DNA of 64,000 nt from the NCBI RefSeq assembly GCF_947500265.1, contig NZ_CANMRN010000011.1, positions 26,670 through 90,669 of the forward strand. Reading direction: 5' to 3'. The stretch is from an uncultured Psychrobacter sp. (lineage in GTDB: Bacteria; Pseudomonadota; Gammaproteobacteria; Pseudomonadales; Moraxellaceae). Shown here in pieces: positions 1-9,246 of this stretch (the first letter of the stretch is position 1; each line of letters starts with the position of its first letter). Under the pieces are notes generated by a model. It saw only the letters and a list, made by a program, of their open reading frames with translations. It searched no databases and was not told where the DNA came from. The position numbers and the translations under genes are program-made.

Positions 1-424
1 CACCAATATATTGATTAAAATTATTACCCGCCAGCCAAAAATAAACTTTACCGAAAGGGTCTAAACGTATGATATTTTTAGGCGTTACTTTCTCATCGAA
101 AGTAATAAAATTGGCAAAGTTCTGATTTAGATTAGGAATCAAACTAAATTTATCTTCCTTAACCAAGCCCATTGCAGATAAGCATACTAAGATCAAATCA
201 ATAATTTCGTCGTAGCAAGGCGAACCATCATGACATTCATGGCGTATATCGTAGTTACTCATATAGTTGATGTCTTTATGATCATTTACGATTTGCGCTA
301 ATTTCTCAAACTCTCTGTAAAATACAGTGCGCCCAATAGTATTTCGCGTACTTAAATTTTTTATAGTTTGTATTCCAGCATTTAACATGTCGCCAAATGC
401 AGGCAGCTTAGTAATATTACTCAT
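1..424 (-). CDS. hypothetical protein, C-terminus beyond window
   Basis: An open frame runs without a stop from an ATG at 424 (minus strand) to the left edge, giving about 141 residues that begin MSNITKLPAFGDMLNAG. The visible part is soluble-looking and mixed charged and hydrophobic, with an HECHDGSPCYDEIIDL segment in the middle and a segment rich in Phe and Asn near the edge. There is no signal peptide or membrane span. I do not recognise the family. It is divergent from dnaE, with 337 bases between the start codons. The open length and sensible composition support a real gene, but its function cannot be given from this part. Confidence 0.6.
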   Translation of the reverse strand, partial: MSNITKLPAFGDMLNAGIQTIKNLSTRNTIGRTVFYREFEKLAQIVNDHKDINYMSNYDIRHECHDGSPCYDEIIDLILVCLSAMGLVKEDKFSLIPNLNQNFANFITFDEKVTPKNIIRLDPFGKVYFWLAGNNFNQYIG

Positions 425-625
425 AGTATTATCGTCTTTTTTGATTGCGTGAATAATATAGTGAAATCGGCATAGTATTACAATTATTTAAAAACAAATG
501 TTTATGCTAACAACTATTGAGAGAAAACGCAGCAAAATTTCATGTTAATAAATAAGAAAAACAAATCCTCTCACGCAGATTAAACACTTTGAACCTGTGG
601 CTGTCTGCGGCAAATAATGCTATTA

Positions 626-655
626 TTGACGACCCCATTTAAAACGTATCAATAT
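626..655 (+). promoter_or_regulatory. possible promoter upstream of dnaE
   Basis: The 425-761 gap between divergent genes holds TTGACG at 626-631 and CAATAT at 650-655 with an 18-base spacer, a fair sigma70-like pair pointing toward dnaE. The rest of the gap is AT-rich. This is inference from sequence alone. Confidence 0.3.
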
Positions 656-690
656 GGCTATCGAGGTCTTATCGGCCTCTAGATATCAGT

Positions 691-716
691 ATAATTGATT
701 GATAATAATCAATTAT
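691..716. promoter_or_regulatory. AT-rich 10-bp inverted repeat upstream of dnaE
   Basis: ATAATTGATT (691-700) and AATCAATTAT (707-716) are perfect inverted arms separated by 6 bases. They lie about 46 bases before the dnaE start codon. It could be an operator in the 5' leader or a weak hairpin. No regulator is known to me for it. Confidence 0.35.
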
Positions 717-761
717 TTTATCGGTAGCTTATTTCTTTGATCGTACCAGTAAGAGTCTTCT

Positions 762-3700
762 ATGGCATTTGTACACCTTGGCATTCACAGCGAATATTCC
801 ATCACCGATTCTATCGTGCGTATTAAACCGCTGGTAAAAGCTGCTGCGGCTGACAATCAGCGCGCTTTGGCATTGACCGATTTGTCCAATTTATATGCCA
901 CGGTGAAGTTTTATCGTGCCTGCTTAGGTGCGGGTATCAAGCCTATTATTGGCAGTGAAGTTATCATGGATAATGAAGACACACGCCTTACCTTACTTGC
1001 GATGAATAACGAAGGGTATCAAAACATTACCCGTATCGTATCGCTCGGGTTTACCGAAGGTCGCGCTGATCCTATCAATCATGGTACGCCAGTTATCAAG
1101 CGCAGTCATATCTTAGAGCATGCAGCAGGTGTCATTGTACTGCTCACAGAGAAGTCAGACGTGGGTCAAGCTTTGGTCGGCTCGATGCCAGAAAAGGCTG
1201 ATGAACTACTTACTGAGTGGCAGGCAAAATTTGACGATCGTTTGTACTTTGCTATCAAGCGTACTAATCGTTCAGGCGAAGATGCTTTTATTAGAGCAGC
1301 TATCCATTCAGGCGCCAAACACAATATCCCTATCATTGCGCATAATGACGTGCGTTTCTTAGAGCAGGATGATTTTGATGCTCATGAAGCCCGCGTATGT
1401 ATTGCAGGCTCTTATGTCCTTGCTGATCCAAACCGTCCGCAGACTTACTCAGATGAGCAGTATCTAAAAACACAAGCTCAGATGGAGCAATTATTCGCTG
1501 ATATTCCGCAGGTCATTGATAATACCTTGCGTCTCGCTACACGCTGCAATGTCACCTTGACACTTGGGATTAACGTCCTACCTGATTTTCCTGTTCCTGA
1601 AGGCGAGACGATTGAATCGTTTTTTCGTGCCGAGTCACAACGCGGTCTTGAGCAGCGCTTAGGTAAGCTGTTTCCTGTCGAAGCACGTACGGACAATTGG
1701 AGCGACTTCCGTCAGAGATACGATGAGCGCCTTGCATATGAGTTAGATATTATTCTATCCATGGGCTTCCCGGGTTACTTCCTAATCGTCATGGACTTTA
1801 TCCGCTGGGCAAAAGCCAATGGCGTACCAGTAGGCCCTGGACGTGGTTCTGGTGCAGGTTCGTTGGTCGCATACGCATTAAACATTACCGATCTTGACCC
1901 GATTCATTACGATCTATTATTCGAGCGCTTCTTGAACCCTGAGCGGGTATCCATGCCCGATTTCGATATCGACTTTTGTATCGAAGGTCGTGACCGCGTT
2001 ATTGATTATGTCGCGCAAACCTATGGCCGTGATGCCGTCTCACAGATTATTACCTTTGGTACGATGGCCGCAAAAGCAGTTGTGCGAGATGTGGCACGTG
2101 TACAAAGCAAATCGTACTTTTTAGCTAATAAAATATCCAAGCTGATTCCAAAAACGCCTGGCATCACACTGAGCCAAGCGCTTGAGCAAGAGCCACAGCT
2201 CAAAGACTTGATCTCTAATCCTGATAATATGGATTATGAAGATGCCATTGAGATTTGGGAGATGGCGATTAAGCTTGAAGGCGTATGTCGAAATGTCGGT
2301 AAACATGCCGGTGGCGTATTGATTGCTCCGCACAAGATTACTGACTTTAGTGCCATTTACTGTGATGATGAAGGTCACCGTGTCAGCCAGTTTGATAAAG
2401 ACGATGTAGAAGCTGTTGGTTTGGTGAAGTTTGACTTTTTGGGTCTACGTAACTTAACCGTCATCAACGCTGCGGTTGAAAACATCAATTTGCGCCGTGC
2501 AAAAGAAAACGTACCTGCCTTAGTTTTAGAAGATTTGCCGCTAGATGACAGCAAAGCCTATAAACTGCTGCAAGATGCCAAAACCACGGCGGTCTTTCAG
2601 CTAGAAAGTATGGGTATGAAAAAGTATCTGGCTAAACTGCAACCGACCAATATCGAGGATGTCATCGCCATGTGTGCGCTGTATCGTCCCGGCCCACTCG
2701 ATGCAGGCATGGTAGAGATGTATATCGACCGTAAGCATGGTCGCGAGGAAGTCATTTATGACCATCCCAATCTTGAGCCGATTTTAGAAAACACCAATGG
2801 CGTTATTGTCTATCAAGAACAGGTGATGCAAATCTCACAGGTGATGGCAGGCTATAGTTTGGGCGGTGCGGATATGCTACGCCGTGCGATGGGTAAAAAG
2901 AAACCTGAAGAGATGGCAAAGCAGCGCGATATTTTTGTCACGGGTGCCACCTCACAAGGCATTGATGAAGTCACATCAGGCGGTGTGTTTGACTTGATGG
3001 AAAAGTTCGCAGGTTACGGTTTTAACCGCTCGCATTCTGCGGCTTATGGCGTATTGGCTTATCAAACGGCCTACCTAAAGCAATACTACCCTGCCGAATT
3101 TATGGCAGCGGTCTTAACTTCAGATATGAACAACACCGACAACGTCGTGTTCTTTATCAATGACTGCCGTGAAAACTTTGGGTTAACTGTAGTCAATCCT
3201 TCAGTCAATCGCAGTGAATGGCATTTCGTTGCCGATACTCCGACCAATATCATCTATGGTCTTGGCGCAATCAAAGGCGTGGGTGAAGGCGCGGTAGAGT
3301 CTATCGTAGATGCACGCCGCCGCGAAGGTCCTTTTAAAGACTTGTATGACTTCTGTCGCCGTGTCGATATCAAAAAAGTCAATAAACGCACGCTTGAAGC
3401 ATTGGTCAGCGCTGGCTGTTTTGATGACTTTGCCGCCACGCTACGACCTGACCTGCCAGCCGATGAAGCTTACGAAATTCGCGGTGCCTTGATGAGTCAA
3501 TTGCCAAGCGCAGTGCAGGCCGCTGAGCAAGACCGTCAAAACCGCGAAATCGGTATGATGGATTTGTTTGGTGAAATGGATGGTGTGGTCGCAGCGCCGC
3601 CGTTAGTGATGACGCCAGAGCTCATCTGGGGTGACAAACACCGCCTAAAAGCCGAAAAAAACACCTTGGGGCTTTACTTAACGGGACATCCAATCAATGA

Positions 3701-4481
3701 GTATTTGGATGAGCTCAAACGCTATACCTCTGGTGCGCGTCTCGATAAGTTAACTGATACTGGCTATAACGGCAGCTGCTATTTCTCGGGGCTTATTATA
3801 GATATTGCCAACTTTGGTAATCGTAACGTGATTACTTTAGATGATGGTACATCGAGACTCGAGGTCAGCTGCTACGCTGAGCGTTTTAATCGTGTCAAAG
3901 AGCAGTTGAAAATCGATGAAGTCGTCATCATCAAAGGCAGCATCCGTGAGCGTGATGGACGTTTGTTTGCACGTCTTGATAGTGCCATGAGCATGGTAGA
4001 TGCGAGACTACGTTGGCTCAAAAAAATCAGTATCAAAGTTCACGGTAGTGATATTAATCTGCTCACACGTCTACAGCCATTACTCAAATCAGCCCAAGCT
4101 GACATTATTCCTGAGCCGCGTCTGGCTTATAACCAAGAGCAAGACGAGCAAGGTGGCAGCGGTAGTAATGTCTACGACCCTGCAATGGGTGGTAGCTTGT
4201 ATGATGAGAACGGTAATGATTTATTGGCATTAGAGAGCGACATGAACCATGACGCGGCCAATCAAAACGGTATGTCAGCCAGTTATGCCAATAATGCCCT
4301 GAGTAATACTGACGCTTCTATCAATGATAACTGTCTGCCACTTGGACTAAGCATTTATGAAGTCTATGGCATCGCAAATGTTGGACTGTCTGAGCACTGG
4401 CGCGTTTACCCAAATGACGACAACCTGCAGACATTAAAGACTTTGGTCAGTGAAGAGAACTTACATTTCCATTACAGCTAA
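762..4481 (+). CDS. dnaE: DNA polymerase III subunit alpha
   Basis: Replicative polymerase of the chromosome, 1239 residues. The N-terminal PHP domain starts FVHLGIHSEYSITDS, as in Escherichia coli DnaE. The palm motif PDFDIDF near residues 398-404 carries two catalytic aspartates, and VGLVKFDFLGLRNL carries the third. NREIGMMDLFGE near residue 930 fits the internal beta-clamp binding motif. An OB-fold region follows near residues 1000-1090. The protein is about 80 residues longer than E. coli DnaE, mostly because of an acidic, Asn/Gly/Ser-rich insertion near residues 1125-1195 before the last conserved segment. The start ATG is preceded by AAGAG. An Hpt gene follows 72 bases downstream on the same strand. 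Confidence 0.97.
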   Translation: MAFVHLGIHSEYSITDSIVRIKPLVKAAAADNQRALALTDLSNLYATVKFYRACLGAGIKPIIGSEVIMDNEDTRLTLLAMNNEGYQNITRIVSLGFTEGRADPINHGTPVIKRSHILEHAAGVIVLLTEKSDVGQALVGSMPEKADELLTEWQAKFDDRLYFAIKRTNRSGEDAFIRAAIHSGAKHNIPIIAHNDVRFLEQDDFDAHEARVCIAGSYVLADPNRPQTYSDEQYLKTQAQMEQLFADIPQVIDNTLRLATRCNVTLTLGINVLPDFPVPEGETIESFFRAESQRGLEQRLGKLFPVEARTDNWSDFRQRYDERLAYELDIILSMGFPGYFLIVMDFIRWAKANGVPVGPGRGSGAGSLVAYALNITDLDPIHYDLLFERFLNPERVSMPDFDIDFCIEGRDRVIDYVAQTYGRDAVSQIITFGTMAAKAVVRDVARVQSKSYFLANKISKLIPKTPGITLSQALEQEPQLKDLISNPDNMDYEDAIEIWEMAIKLEGVCRNVGKHAGGVLIAPHKITDFSAIYCDDEGHRVSQFDKDDVEAVGLVKFDFLGLRNLTVINAAVENINLRRAKENVPALVLEDLPLDDSKAYKLLQDAKTTAVFQLESMGMKKYLAKLQPTNIEDVIAMCALYRPGPLDAGMVEMYIDRKHGREEVIYDHPNLEPILENTNGVIVYQEQVMQISQVMAGYSLGGADMLRRAMGKKKPEEMAKQRDIFVTGATSQGIDEVTSGGVFDLMEKFAGYGFNRSHSAAYGVLAYQTAYLKQYYPAEFMAAVLTSDMNNTDNVVFFINDCRENFGLTVVNPSVNRSEWHFVADTPTNIIYGLGAIKGVGEGAVESIVDARRREGPFKDLYDFCRRVDIKKVNKRTLEALVSAGCFDDFAATLRPDLPADEAYEIRGALMSQLPSAVQAAEQDRQNREIGMMDLFGEMDGVVAAPPLVMTPELIWGDKHRLKAEKNTLGLYLTGHPINEYLDELKRYTSGARLDKLTDTGYNGSCYFSGLIIDIANFGNRNVITLDDGTSRLEVSCYAERFNRVKEQLKIDEVVIIKGSIRERDGRLFARLDSAMSMVDARLRWLKKISIKVHGSDINLLTRLQPLLKSAQADIIPEPRLAYNQEQDEQGGSGSNVYDPAMGGSLYDENGNDLLALESDMNHDAANQNGMSASYANNALSNTDASINDNCLPLGLSIYEVYGIANVGLSEHWRVYPNDDNLQTLKTLVSEENLHFHYS

Positions 4482-4553
4482 GACGTACATTACGTTTTAA
4501 AAATTCATTATAGTAATCTTATTGCTTTAACTTTTATAAATTGGACAACCACC

Positions 4554-4934
4554 ATGGATGACACTACAAATAATAATATGCTCGGACAAACTGATGAAGA
4601 GATTATCAATCATGAACAGTTCGAGGACATGCGTGACCTGCTCGAAGAAGACTTTGTTGATTTGATACAAGTATATTTTGCTGATAGTAAGCAAAGAGTT
4701 GCAGCGCTGCGAATTGCCCATCAAAAAGACGATAACGCCAATGGCTTTGAAACTGCGCATGCCCTAAAAGGTGCCAGCGCCAACTTAGGTACGACTCAAT
4801 TAGTCCGTCTTAGCAGCCAGTTACAAGAATACTGCCGTGAGCGCCGTATCAATGAGCAAGCCGTCCTGATCGAAGAGATTGCCATTGCATTACACCGTGC
4901 TGAACAAGAAATCAATCAGAGACTGGGACAATAA
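4554..4934 (+). CDS. Hpt-domain phosphotransfer protein
   Basis: A 126-residue single-domain histidine phosphotransfer protein. The Hpt signature AHALKGASANLGTTQL is present, with His69 as the predicted phospho-acceptor and the usual K-G-x-(S/A)-x-x-L/N-G spacing around it. The rest is predicted helical, consistent with the four-helix Hpt bundle. There is no kinase, receiver or membrane segment, so it should relay phosphate between partners encoded elsewhere. It sits between dnaE and trmJ, and its TAA stop shares one base with the trmJ ATG (TAATG). That suggests translational coupling but does not identify its partners. The family assignment is firm and the pathway is unknown. Confidence 0.88.
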   Translation: MDDTTNNNMLGQTDEEIINHEQFEDMRDLLEEDFVDLIQVYFADSKQRVAALRIAHQKDDNANGFETAHALKGASANLGTTQLVRLSSQLQEYCRERRINEQAVLIEEIAIALHRAEQEINQRLGQ

Positions 4935-5815
4935 TGAGTAACGACGCTTCATTAGCAGTATCATCACGCACAGTGAACGACTATCTTGATTGCCTACAAG
5001 TAGTCATGGTTAATACAACTTTGCCTGCCAATATTGGTTCGGCTGCCCGCGCGATGCATACCATGGGCTTGTCTCGTTTAACGGTTGTCGATCCCAAATT
5101 ACCGATTGACGAAACCAGTGTGTCTCATGCAGCGGGTGGCAGTGAGTTATTATCGTCAGCTTTGATTGCACCTACCTTAGAGTCTGCTATCTCTGGCTGT
5201 CAGTTGGTATTTGCTGCTAGCAGTCGTAGCCGTCATATGCCGCGCCCTGTCGTTACACCTACGCAAGCCGCTAAGATTATGTTTGACTTTATCGATGCAC
5301 AGGCAGCTTTAAGTGCAGACGATAGTAATGTTGATACCTCATCTGCTGCTACTTCTAGCAAACCAAATATTGCTATATTATTTGGACGTGAAGACCGTGG
5401 ATTGACCAATGAAGAATTGGCTTATGCCGATTATCATATTCAAATCGACGCCAATCCTGCTTACCCTGTGCTAAATGTCGCATCAGCGGTGCAAGTCATC
5501 GCCAGCTTTATCTTTGCTTATGCTCAAACGCACACTCAGACAGCTGATAATTTAGAGTCGGATACAAGCACAGATGTCCAATCGACAATCAATGTGAATT
5601 TGCGTCAGCAATGGGATGAGCCTGCTATTAATCAGCAGCAGCTGCAACAGCTCACTCAGCGCACCACTGACCTTATGGTGCAGCGTGGACTAGCCAATAG
5701 CGAACATCTAAAGTCATTGCCATCACGCTTGTCTAGACTTGGGTCACGCCTACAGCTTGATCAAAAAGAGTATCAGCTATTAAGCGCTTTGATTGCAAAA
5801 CTATCGAAAGACTAA
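4934..5815 (+). CDS. trmJ: tRNA (cytidine/uridine-2'-O-)-methyltransferase TrmJ
   Basis: SPOUT-class methyltransferase that 2'-O-methylates position 32 of tRNAs using S-adenosylmethionine. Visible motifs are VNTTLPANIGSAARAM near residue 25 (motif 1 with the conserved N and R), FGREDRGLTNEEL (motif 2) and YPVLNVASAVQVIASF (motif 3, the trefoil knot). Length is 293 residues against about 246 in E. coli. The extra length is in Ser/Asp/Thr-rich stretches near residues 118-136 and 200-225. The ATG overlaps the stop of the Hpt gene by one base. cysE lies 189 bases downstream, a trmJ-cysE order that in many gammaproteobacteria continues into iscR-iscS, which are absent here. Confidence 0.93.
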   Translation: MSNDASLAVSSRTVNDYLDCLQVVMVNTTLPANIGSAARAMHTMGLSRLTVVDPKLPIDETSVSHAAGGSELLSSALIAPTLESAISGCQLVFAASSRSRHMPRPVVTPTQAAKIMFDFIDAQAALSADDSNVDTSSAATSSKPNIAILFGREDRGLTNEELAYADYHIQIDANPAYPVLNVASAVQVIASFIFAYAQTHTQTADNLESDTSTDVQSTINVNLRQQWDEPAINQQQLQQLTQRTTDLMVQRGLANSEHLKSLPSRLSRLGSRLQLDQKEYQLLSALIAKLSKD

Positions 5816-6004
5816 AACAAGCCATAGTTTATAAGCTTGCCTTTATTTGACAGCTTTTTACTATATTTTGCGGTATAAAGCTGTTATAACTTGCAGAAGC
5901 TTAGCGAAAATATATATTCTTAATTATCCGAACTTTATGACCACAGATTAGAGGCATCGCTGTTTTCGCAACGACACTCTACCGACGAATAGATAGGACG
6001 CTTT

Positions 6005-6913
6005 ATGTCATTGCCATCCAAATTATTCAAATCGCTTATTAATATCAAGAACGATTTGAAAGAAGATATTGATGCAGTATTCACCCGAGATCCTGCGGCG
6101 CGTAATAGTCTGGAAGTGATCCTAACTTATCCGGGCATACATGCGCTTGTTTTGCATCGCGGGGCTCACTGCCTTTGGAACAATGAACAAAAACTAGCGG
6201 CACGCGTGATCTCCTACGGCTCGCGCATCATGACAGGTATCGAGATTCACCCTGCTGCTAAGATTGGTAGACGCTTTTTTATCGATCATGGTGTCGGCGT
6301 CGTCATCGGTGAGACTGCTGAGATTGGTAACGACGTGACGCTATACCATGGTGTTACTTTGGGCGGTGTGTCTTGGAATAATGGCAAGCGTCACCCAACG
6401 CTGGAAGACGGTGTAACCGTTGGTGCTGGTGCAAAAGTCTTAGGGCCGTTTACAGTCGGTAAAAACGCTAAAATCGGCTCGAATGCAGTGGTAGTCAAAC
6501 CTGTACCAGCAGGCGCTACGATGGTCGGCAGTGCCGCGCGTATGATCTCAGATCATCACGATGAAAAAGGCAATCCAATCGCGACAAAAGTACAAGACGC
6601 CAAGCAACAAGAAAAAGTCGCGCAAGCTGGTGAGAGCAACGATCAAACTAACGACACTACCCCTACTGCCAAACGTACCAATACCTTCCGTGCCTATGGT
6701 ATCGACCCTTATTCACAAGACCCTGTCGCAGAAGCTTTTGCTAAAATGCTTGAACACATCCAACAGTCAGAGAATCGCCTCGATCAACTGCAGTCAGCGA
6801 TGTGTGATATTGATCCTAATTTTTGCAAAAAAGAATATGATAAGCTTTGTTTAGAAGATTTAGATGTGATTGGTCGTGCTGATATCAATGACGTAGATAA
6901 CGAGCAGAAGTAA
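6005..6913 (+). CDS. cysE: serine O-acetyltransferase
   Basis: Transfers acetyl from acetyl-CoA to L-serine, the first step of cysteine synthesis. The N-terminal helical region ([15 protein letters not shown]) is followed by a left-handed beta-helix of hexapeptide repeats from about residue 75 to 175. It includes the conserved [17 protein letters not shown] and YHGVTLGG segments with catalytic-type Asp-His pairing. After the core there is an unusual tail of about 120 residues, hydrophilic and Gln/Asn/Lys-rich, ending in a [13 protein letters not shown] segment. The start ATG has AGGA seven bases upstream. The gene stands alone before a strong hairpin terminator. Confidence 0.93.
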   Translation: MSLPSKLFKSLINIKNDLKEDIDAVFTRDPAARNSLEVILTYPGIHALVLHRGAHCLWNNEQKLAARVISYGSRIMTGIEIHPAAKIGRRFFIDHGVGVVIGETAEIGNDVTLYHGVTLGGVSWNNGKRHPTLEDGVTVGAGAKVLGPFTVGKNAKIGSNAVVVKPVPAGATMVGSAARMISDHHDEKGNPIATKVQDAKQQEKVAQAGESNDQTNDTTPTAKRTNTFRAYGIDPYSQDPVAEAFAKMLEHIQQSENRLDQLQSAMCDIDPNFCKKEYDKLCLEDLDVIGRADINDVDNEQK

Positions 6914-6938
6914 CTACTAGAACTTCAGTAAAAGAAAT

Positions 6939-6980
6939 AAAACTAAGGGGCCTACAATATATTGTACACCCCTTAGTTTT
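6939..6980. terminator. bidirectional rho-independent terminator after cysE
   Basis: The arms AAAACTAAGGGG (6939-6950) and CCCCTTAGTTTT (6969-6980) are perfectly complementary, and a palindrome TACAATATATTGTA lies inside the loop (6953-6966). The A/T runs on both sides allow use from either strand, although the folK-like gene on the minus strand ends about 105 bases away. Confidence 0.85.
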
Positions 6981-7085
6981 ATCTACTGCAAAAATATCAG
7001 ATGTAGTCAGTGTCAGTTAAAATAAGTCACCCCACTAACTGTCTAAATCTATCAACAATTTTCCCTAAAAACGCTATTCAAACAT

Positions 7086-7634
7086 CTAATCAGTAGATAC
7101 GGCCAATTCCCTGACTCCCGCTTCCTCATGCGTTTTAAACGGATAACGATCTGCCATTACTATCCAATCAGATATTGATTTAAATATCGAATATTTGCTT
7201 AGGCTATTTTCTATAGTAGCCAATTTAATCATCAAAATATCAATATCCATCGTCACCTGCCGTACTTGATTCGGCTCAGTCTGTCGGCATCTATTACAAT
7301 CGCCTTCAAGCGTTTTAAAAGTTTGCTGTAGTTGTTGCAGACTCATCGGTGTGGTCAATGTTAGATGGACACACTGATTGGTATAATCAGGTTTTGGTAA
7401 TTGGGTAGTCGCAGTAAAATCAGGATTTTGAAAAGCCGTAGACAATCGCACCTCACCTAGCGCTGCCAAGCGCTGCCGAGCAAGCGGGAGATACTTGTCA
7501 GCTTGATAGTTACTACCTAGCGCTAACACTAGCTCTACCACGGGTTGCGCTTGCACAGTCTCAGGTGCGCATTGTGTGAACGTTGTCAAATTCAAATCCA
7601 CGGGCTTTTCATGCATCATCGACTTGGCTGTCAT
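7086..7634 (-). CDS. divergent HPPK (FolK)-like protein
   Basis: Resembles 6-hydroxymethyl-7,8-dihydropterin pyrophosphokinase of folate synthesis. LVLALGSN near residue 36, the DYTNQCVHLTL segment and MDIDIL near residue 150 match HPPK landmarks. The usual R-W-G-P-R-x-x-D-x-D block is only partly kept: the second Arg position is not conserved (QVRQVTMDIDIL), and the VPH segment after it is replaced. It overlaps folB by 26 bases and is probably translated from the same transcript, which supports a pterin role. It may be a second, specialised or weakened HPPK. A canonical folK would be expected elsewhere in the genome. Confidence 0.75.
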   Translation of the reverse strand: MTAKSMMHEKPVDLNLTTFTQCAPETVQAQPVVELVLALGSNYQADKYLPLARQRLAALGEVRLSTAFQNPDFTATTQLPKPDYTNQCVHLTLTTPMSLQQLQQTFKTLEGDCNRCRQTEPNQVRQVTMDIDILMIKLATIENSLSKYSIFKSISDWIVMADRYPFKTHEEAGVRELAVSTD

Positions 7635-8046
7635 TAACTTCTTTGGCAGCTTCTTTAGTAGCTAGCTCGTTGGTTGATGCTGGCGCATAGCGCGTTATTT
7701 GTACCCCGACTGCATCAGCTTGGGCAATAGCGGTAGGCTTAGCAATGCTCAACGTTATTTTTTGACAGTCATATTTTGCAAATATCTTATCAGAGATCTG
7801 ACCAGCCAAATGCTCAAGCAGCTTTGCTTGAATCTCTTTGCACCACTCGCTCACATCATCGCAGACTTCTTTATAGCTCAGCGCATCGCTGACATCATCT
7901 GACACAGCAGCACGGCTAATATCCGTTTCAAGCGCGATATCAATTAGTAATGGCTGAGTGATAGCACGCTCCCAATCATAAACACCAATTACTGCATCGA
8001 CTTTTAGACCTTTTATAAATACAACATCAGACTGAGTATGAAACAT
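7609..8046 (-). CDS. folB: dihydroneopterin aldolase
   Basis: Folate biosynthesis enzyme that cleaves 7,8-dihydroneopterin to 6-hydroxymethyl-dihydropterin and glycolaldehyde. The tunnel-fold family features are visible: VFIKGLKVDAVIGVYDWER at the N-terminus, LSYKEVCDDV with the Tyr and Lys region, LLEHLAGQISDKI and a C-terminal ITLSIAKPTAI. Length 145 residues is a little above the usual 120 because of a polar tail (ATKEAAKEVNDSQVDDA). The ATG has AAGGA upstream. The gene overlaps the folK-like gene, so consecutive steps of the pathway are coupled. Confidence 0.93.
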   Translation of the reverse strand: MFHTQSDVVFIKGLKVDAVIGVYDWERAITQPLLIDIALETDISRAAVSDDVSDALSYKEVCDDVSEWCKEIQAKLLEHLAGQISDKIFAKYDCQKITLSIAKPTAIAQADAVGVQITRYAPASTNELATKEAAKEVNDSQVDDA

Positions 8047-8088
8047 GCTTTCATCCTTGTTTGCTAATTTTTTTCGTATTATTAATAT

Positions 8089-9051
8089 TTACTTAACCGA
8101 TTTTAGCGCTTCTTCACGTAGGCGCGCCGCTTTTAACACTTTACTTGGACGATGGCGCCACAGGTCAATGCTGAATAATAGCAGACCTAACCAAATCAAA
8201 CCAAATACTGCCAAACGTTGTAAATCGAATGGTTCTTTATAATAGAACACCGCTAAAAAGAAAATAAAGGTCGGCGTCAGATAGTTCATAAAGCTCAGAA
8301 TACTGTATGCAACGAGCTTGGTAGATTTATTGAATAATAAAAGCGGTATTAGCGTAATCGGACCTGCGATCATAAGCAGCCAAATGTTTGAGCTAAACCA
8401 AAAGCTCAGTTGATGGCTTGCCACATCAGATTGCCAAAACCACCACAGACATAACGGCACCAACATCGCAGTCTCGACAAACATGGCATCGACAGCAGTC
8501 AATGGCGTTTGTCGTTGAATCGTCCCGTAAGTACTGAAACTAAATGCCAAAATCAACGATATCCACGGCAGACTACCAAGCATCACCACTTGAATGATGA
8601 CAGACAATAATGCAAAGCCAATGGCTACCCATTGTAGCGTGCGCAAACGCTCTTTGAACAATATCATGGATAGTGCAACGCCAACCAATGGCCCGATAAA
8701 GTAACCCAAACTGGCCTCAAGGATACGGTCTTGATTGACCGCCCATACATAGGTCAGCCAGTTGGTTGCAATAATTAACCCAGAGACGAGTGATAGCGCA
8801 ATCCATCTTGGGTTTTTCTTGAGCGTTTCTATCCATCCCCAACGTTTGGTAGCCACTAACACAATCAGTAGGCAACAAAACGTCCAAACGATACGGTGGC
8901 CTATGATCTCCGTCGCATCATAATCAGAGAGCTGTTTGAAGTATAACGGAAATCCACCCCAAATAAAGAACGCGATCAGCGCAGTAATAATGCCGCGTCT
9001 GGTTGTGGTTATCGGGGCAACGGGTTTTTTGACGACATTTTGGGTAGTCAT
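8089..9051 (-). CDS. rarD: RarD family EamA transporter
   Basis: Inner-membrane protein of the drug/metabolite transporter superfamily with about ten predicted membrane helices. The opening GIITALIAFFIWGGFPLYFK and the IIGHRIVWTF segment are typical of RarD. The E. coli RarD substrate is not established; chloramphenicol sensitivity is the usual annotation. An ATG at 9051 is chosen over an in-frame TTG at 9063 because neither has a good Shine-Dalgarno and ATG is the normal start. The protein of about 320 residues is slightly longer than the usual 296, through short polar ends. It lies 42 bases downstream of folB in reverse order and is probably a separate unit. Confidence 0.88.
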   Translation of the reverse strand: MTTQNVVKKPVAPITTTRRGIITALIAFFIWGGFPLYFKQLSDYDATEIIGHRIVWTFCCLLIVLVATKRWGWIETLKKNPRWIALSLVSGLIIATNWLTYVWAVNQDRILEASLGYFIGPLVGVALSMILFKERLRTLQWVAIGFALLSVIIQVVMLGSLPWISLILAFSFSTYGTIQRQTPLTAVDAMFVETAMLVPLCLWWFWQSDVASHQLSFWFSSNIWLLMIAGPITLIPLLLFNKSTKLVAYSILSFMNYLTPTFIFFLAVFYYKEPFDLQRLAVFGLIWLGLLLFSIDLWRHRPSKVLKAARLREEALKSVK

Positions 9052-9156
9052 AATATAAGACAACTTTTTAGAGCAAAGCGCGCTCCCACCTAATTCTAAT
9101 TATTATTGTTAATCGAATTGTGAAAGCGCAGGGTTACTACAGTGAGATTATAAGGT

Positions 9157-9200
9157 AAAAAGCAATGTACTCATGCCAATAGTGACATGAGTACATTGCT
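9157..9200 (-). terminator. terminator of the pheA-hisC-tyrA/aroA operon
   Basis: Perfect 15-base arms AGCAATGTACTCATG (9161-9175) and CATGAGTACATTGCT (9186-9200) lie 47 bases beyond the tyrA-aroA stop codon. On the minus strand the hairpin is followed by TTTT. Confidence 0.8.
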
Positions 9201-9246
9201 AACGATGTTAGATTAAACTTTTAAGAGTTAATGGTAGCTTAGCGAC

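Noticed and set aside
2121..2378. Minus-strand open frames inside dnaE
   Set aside because: They are shadows of the conserved coding strand.
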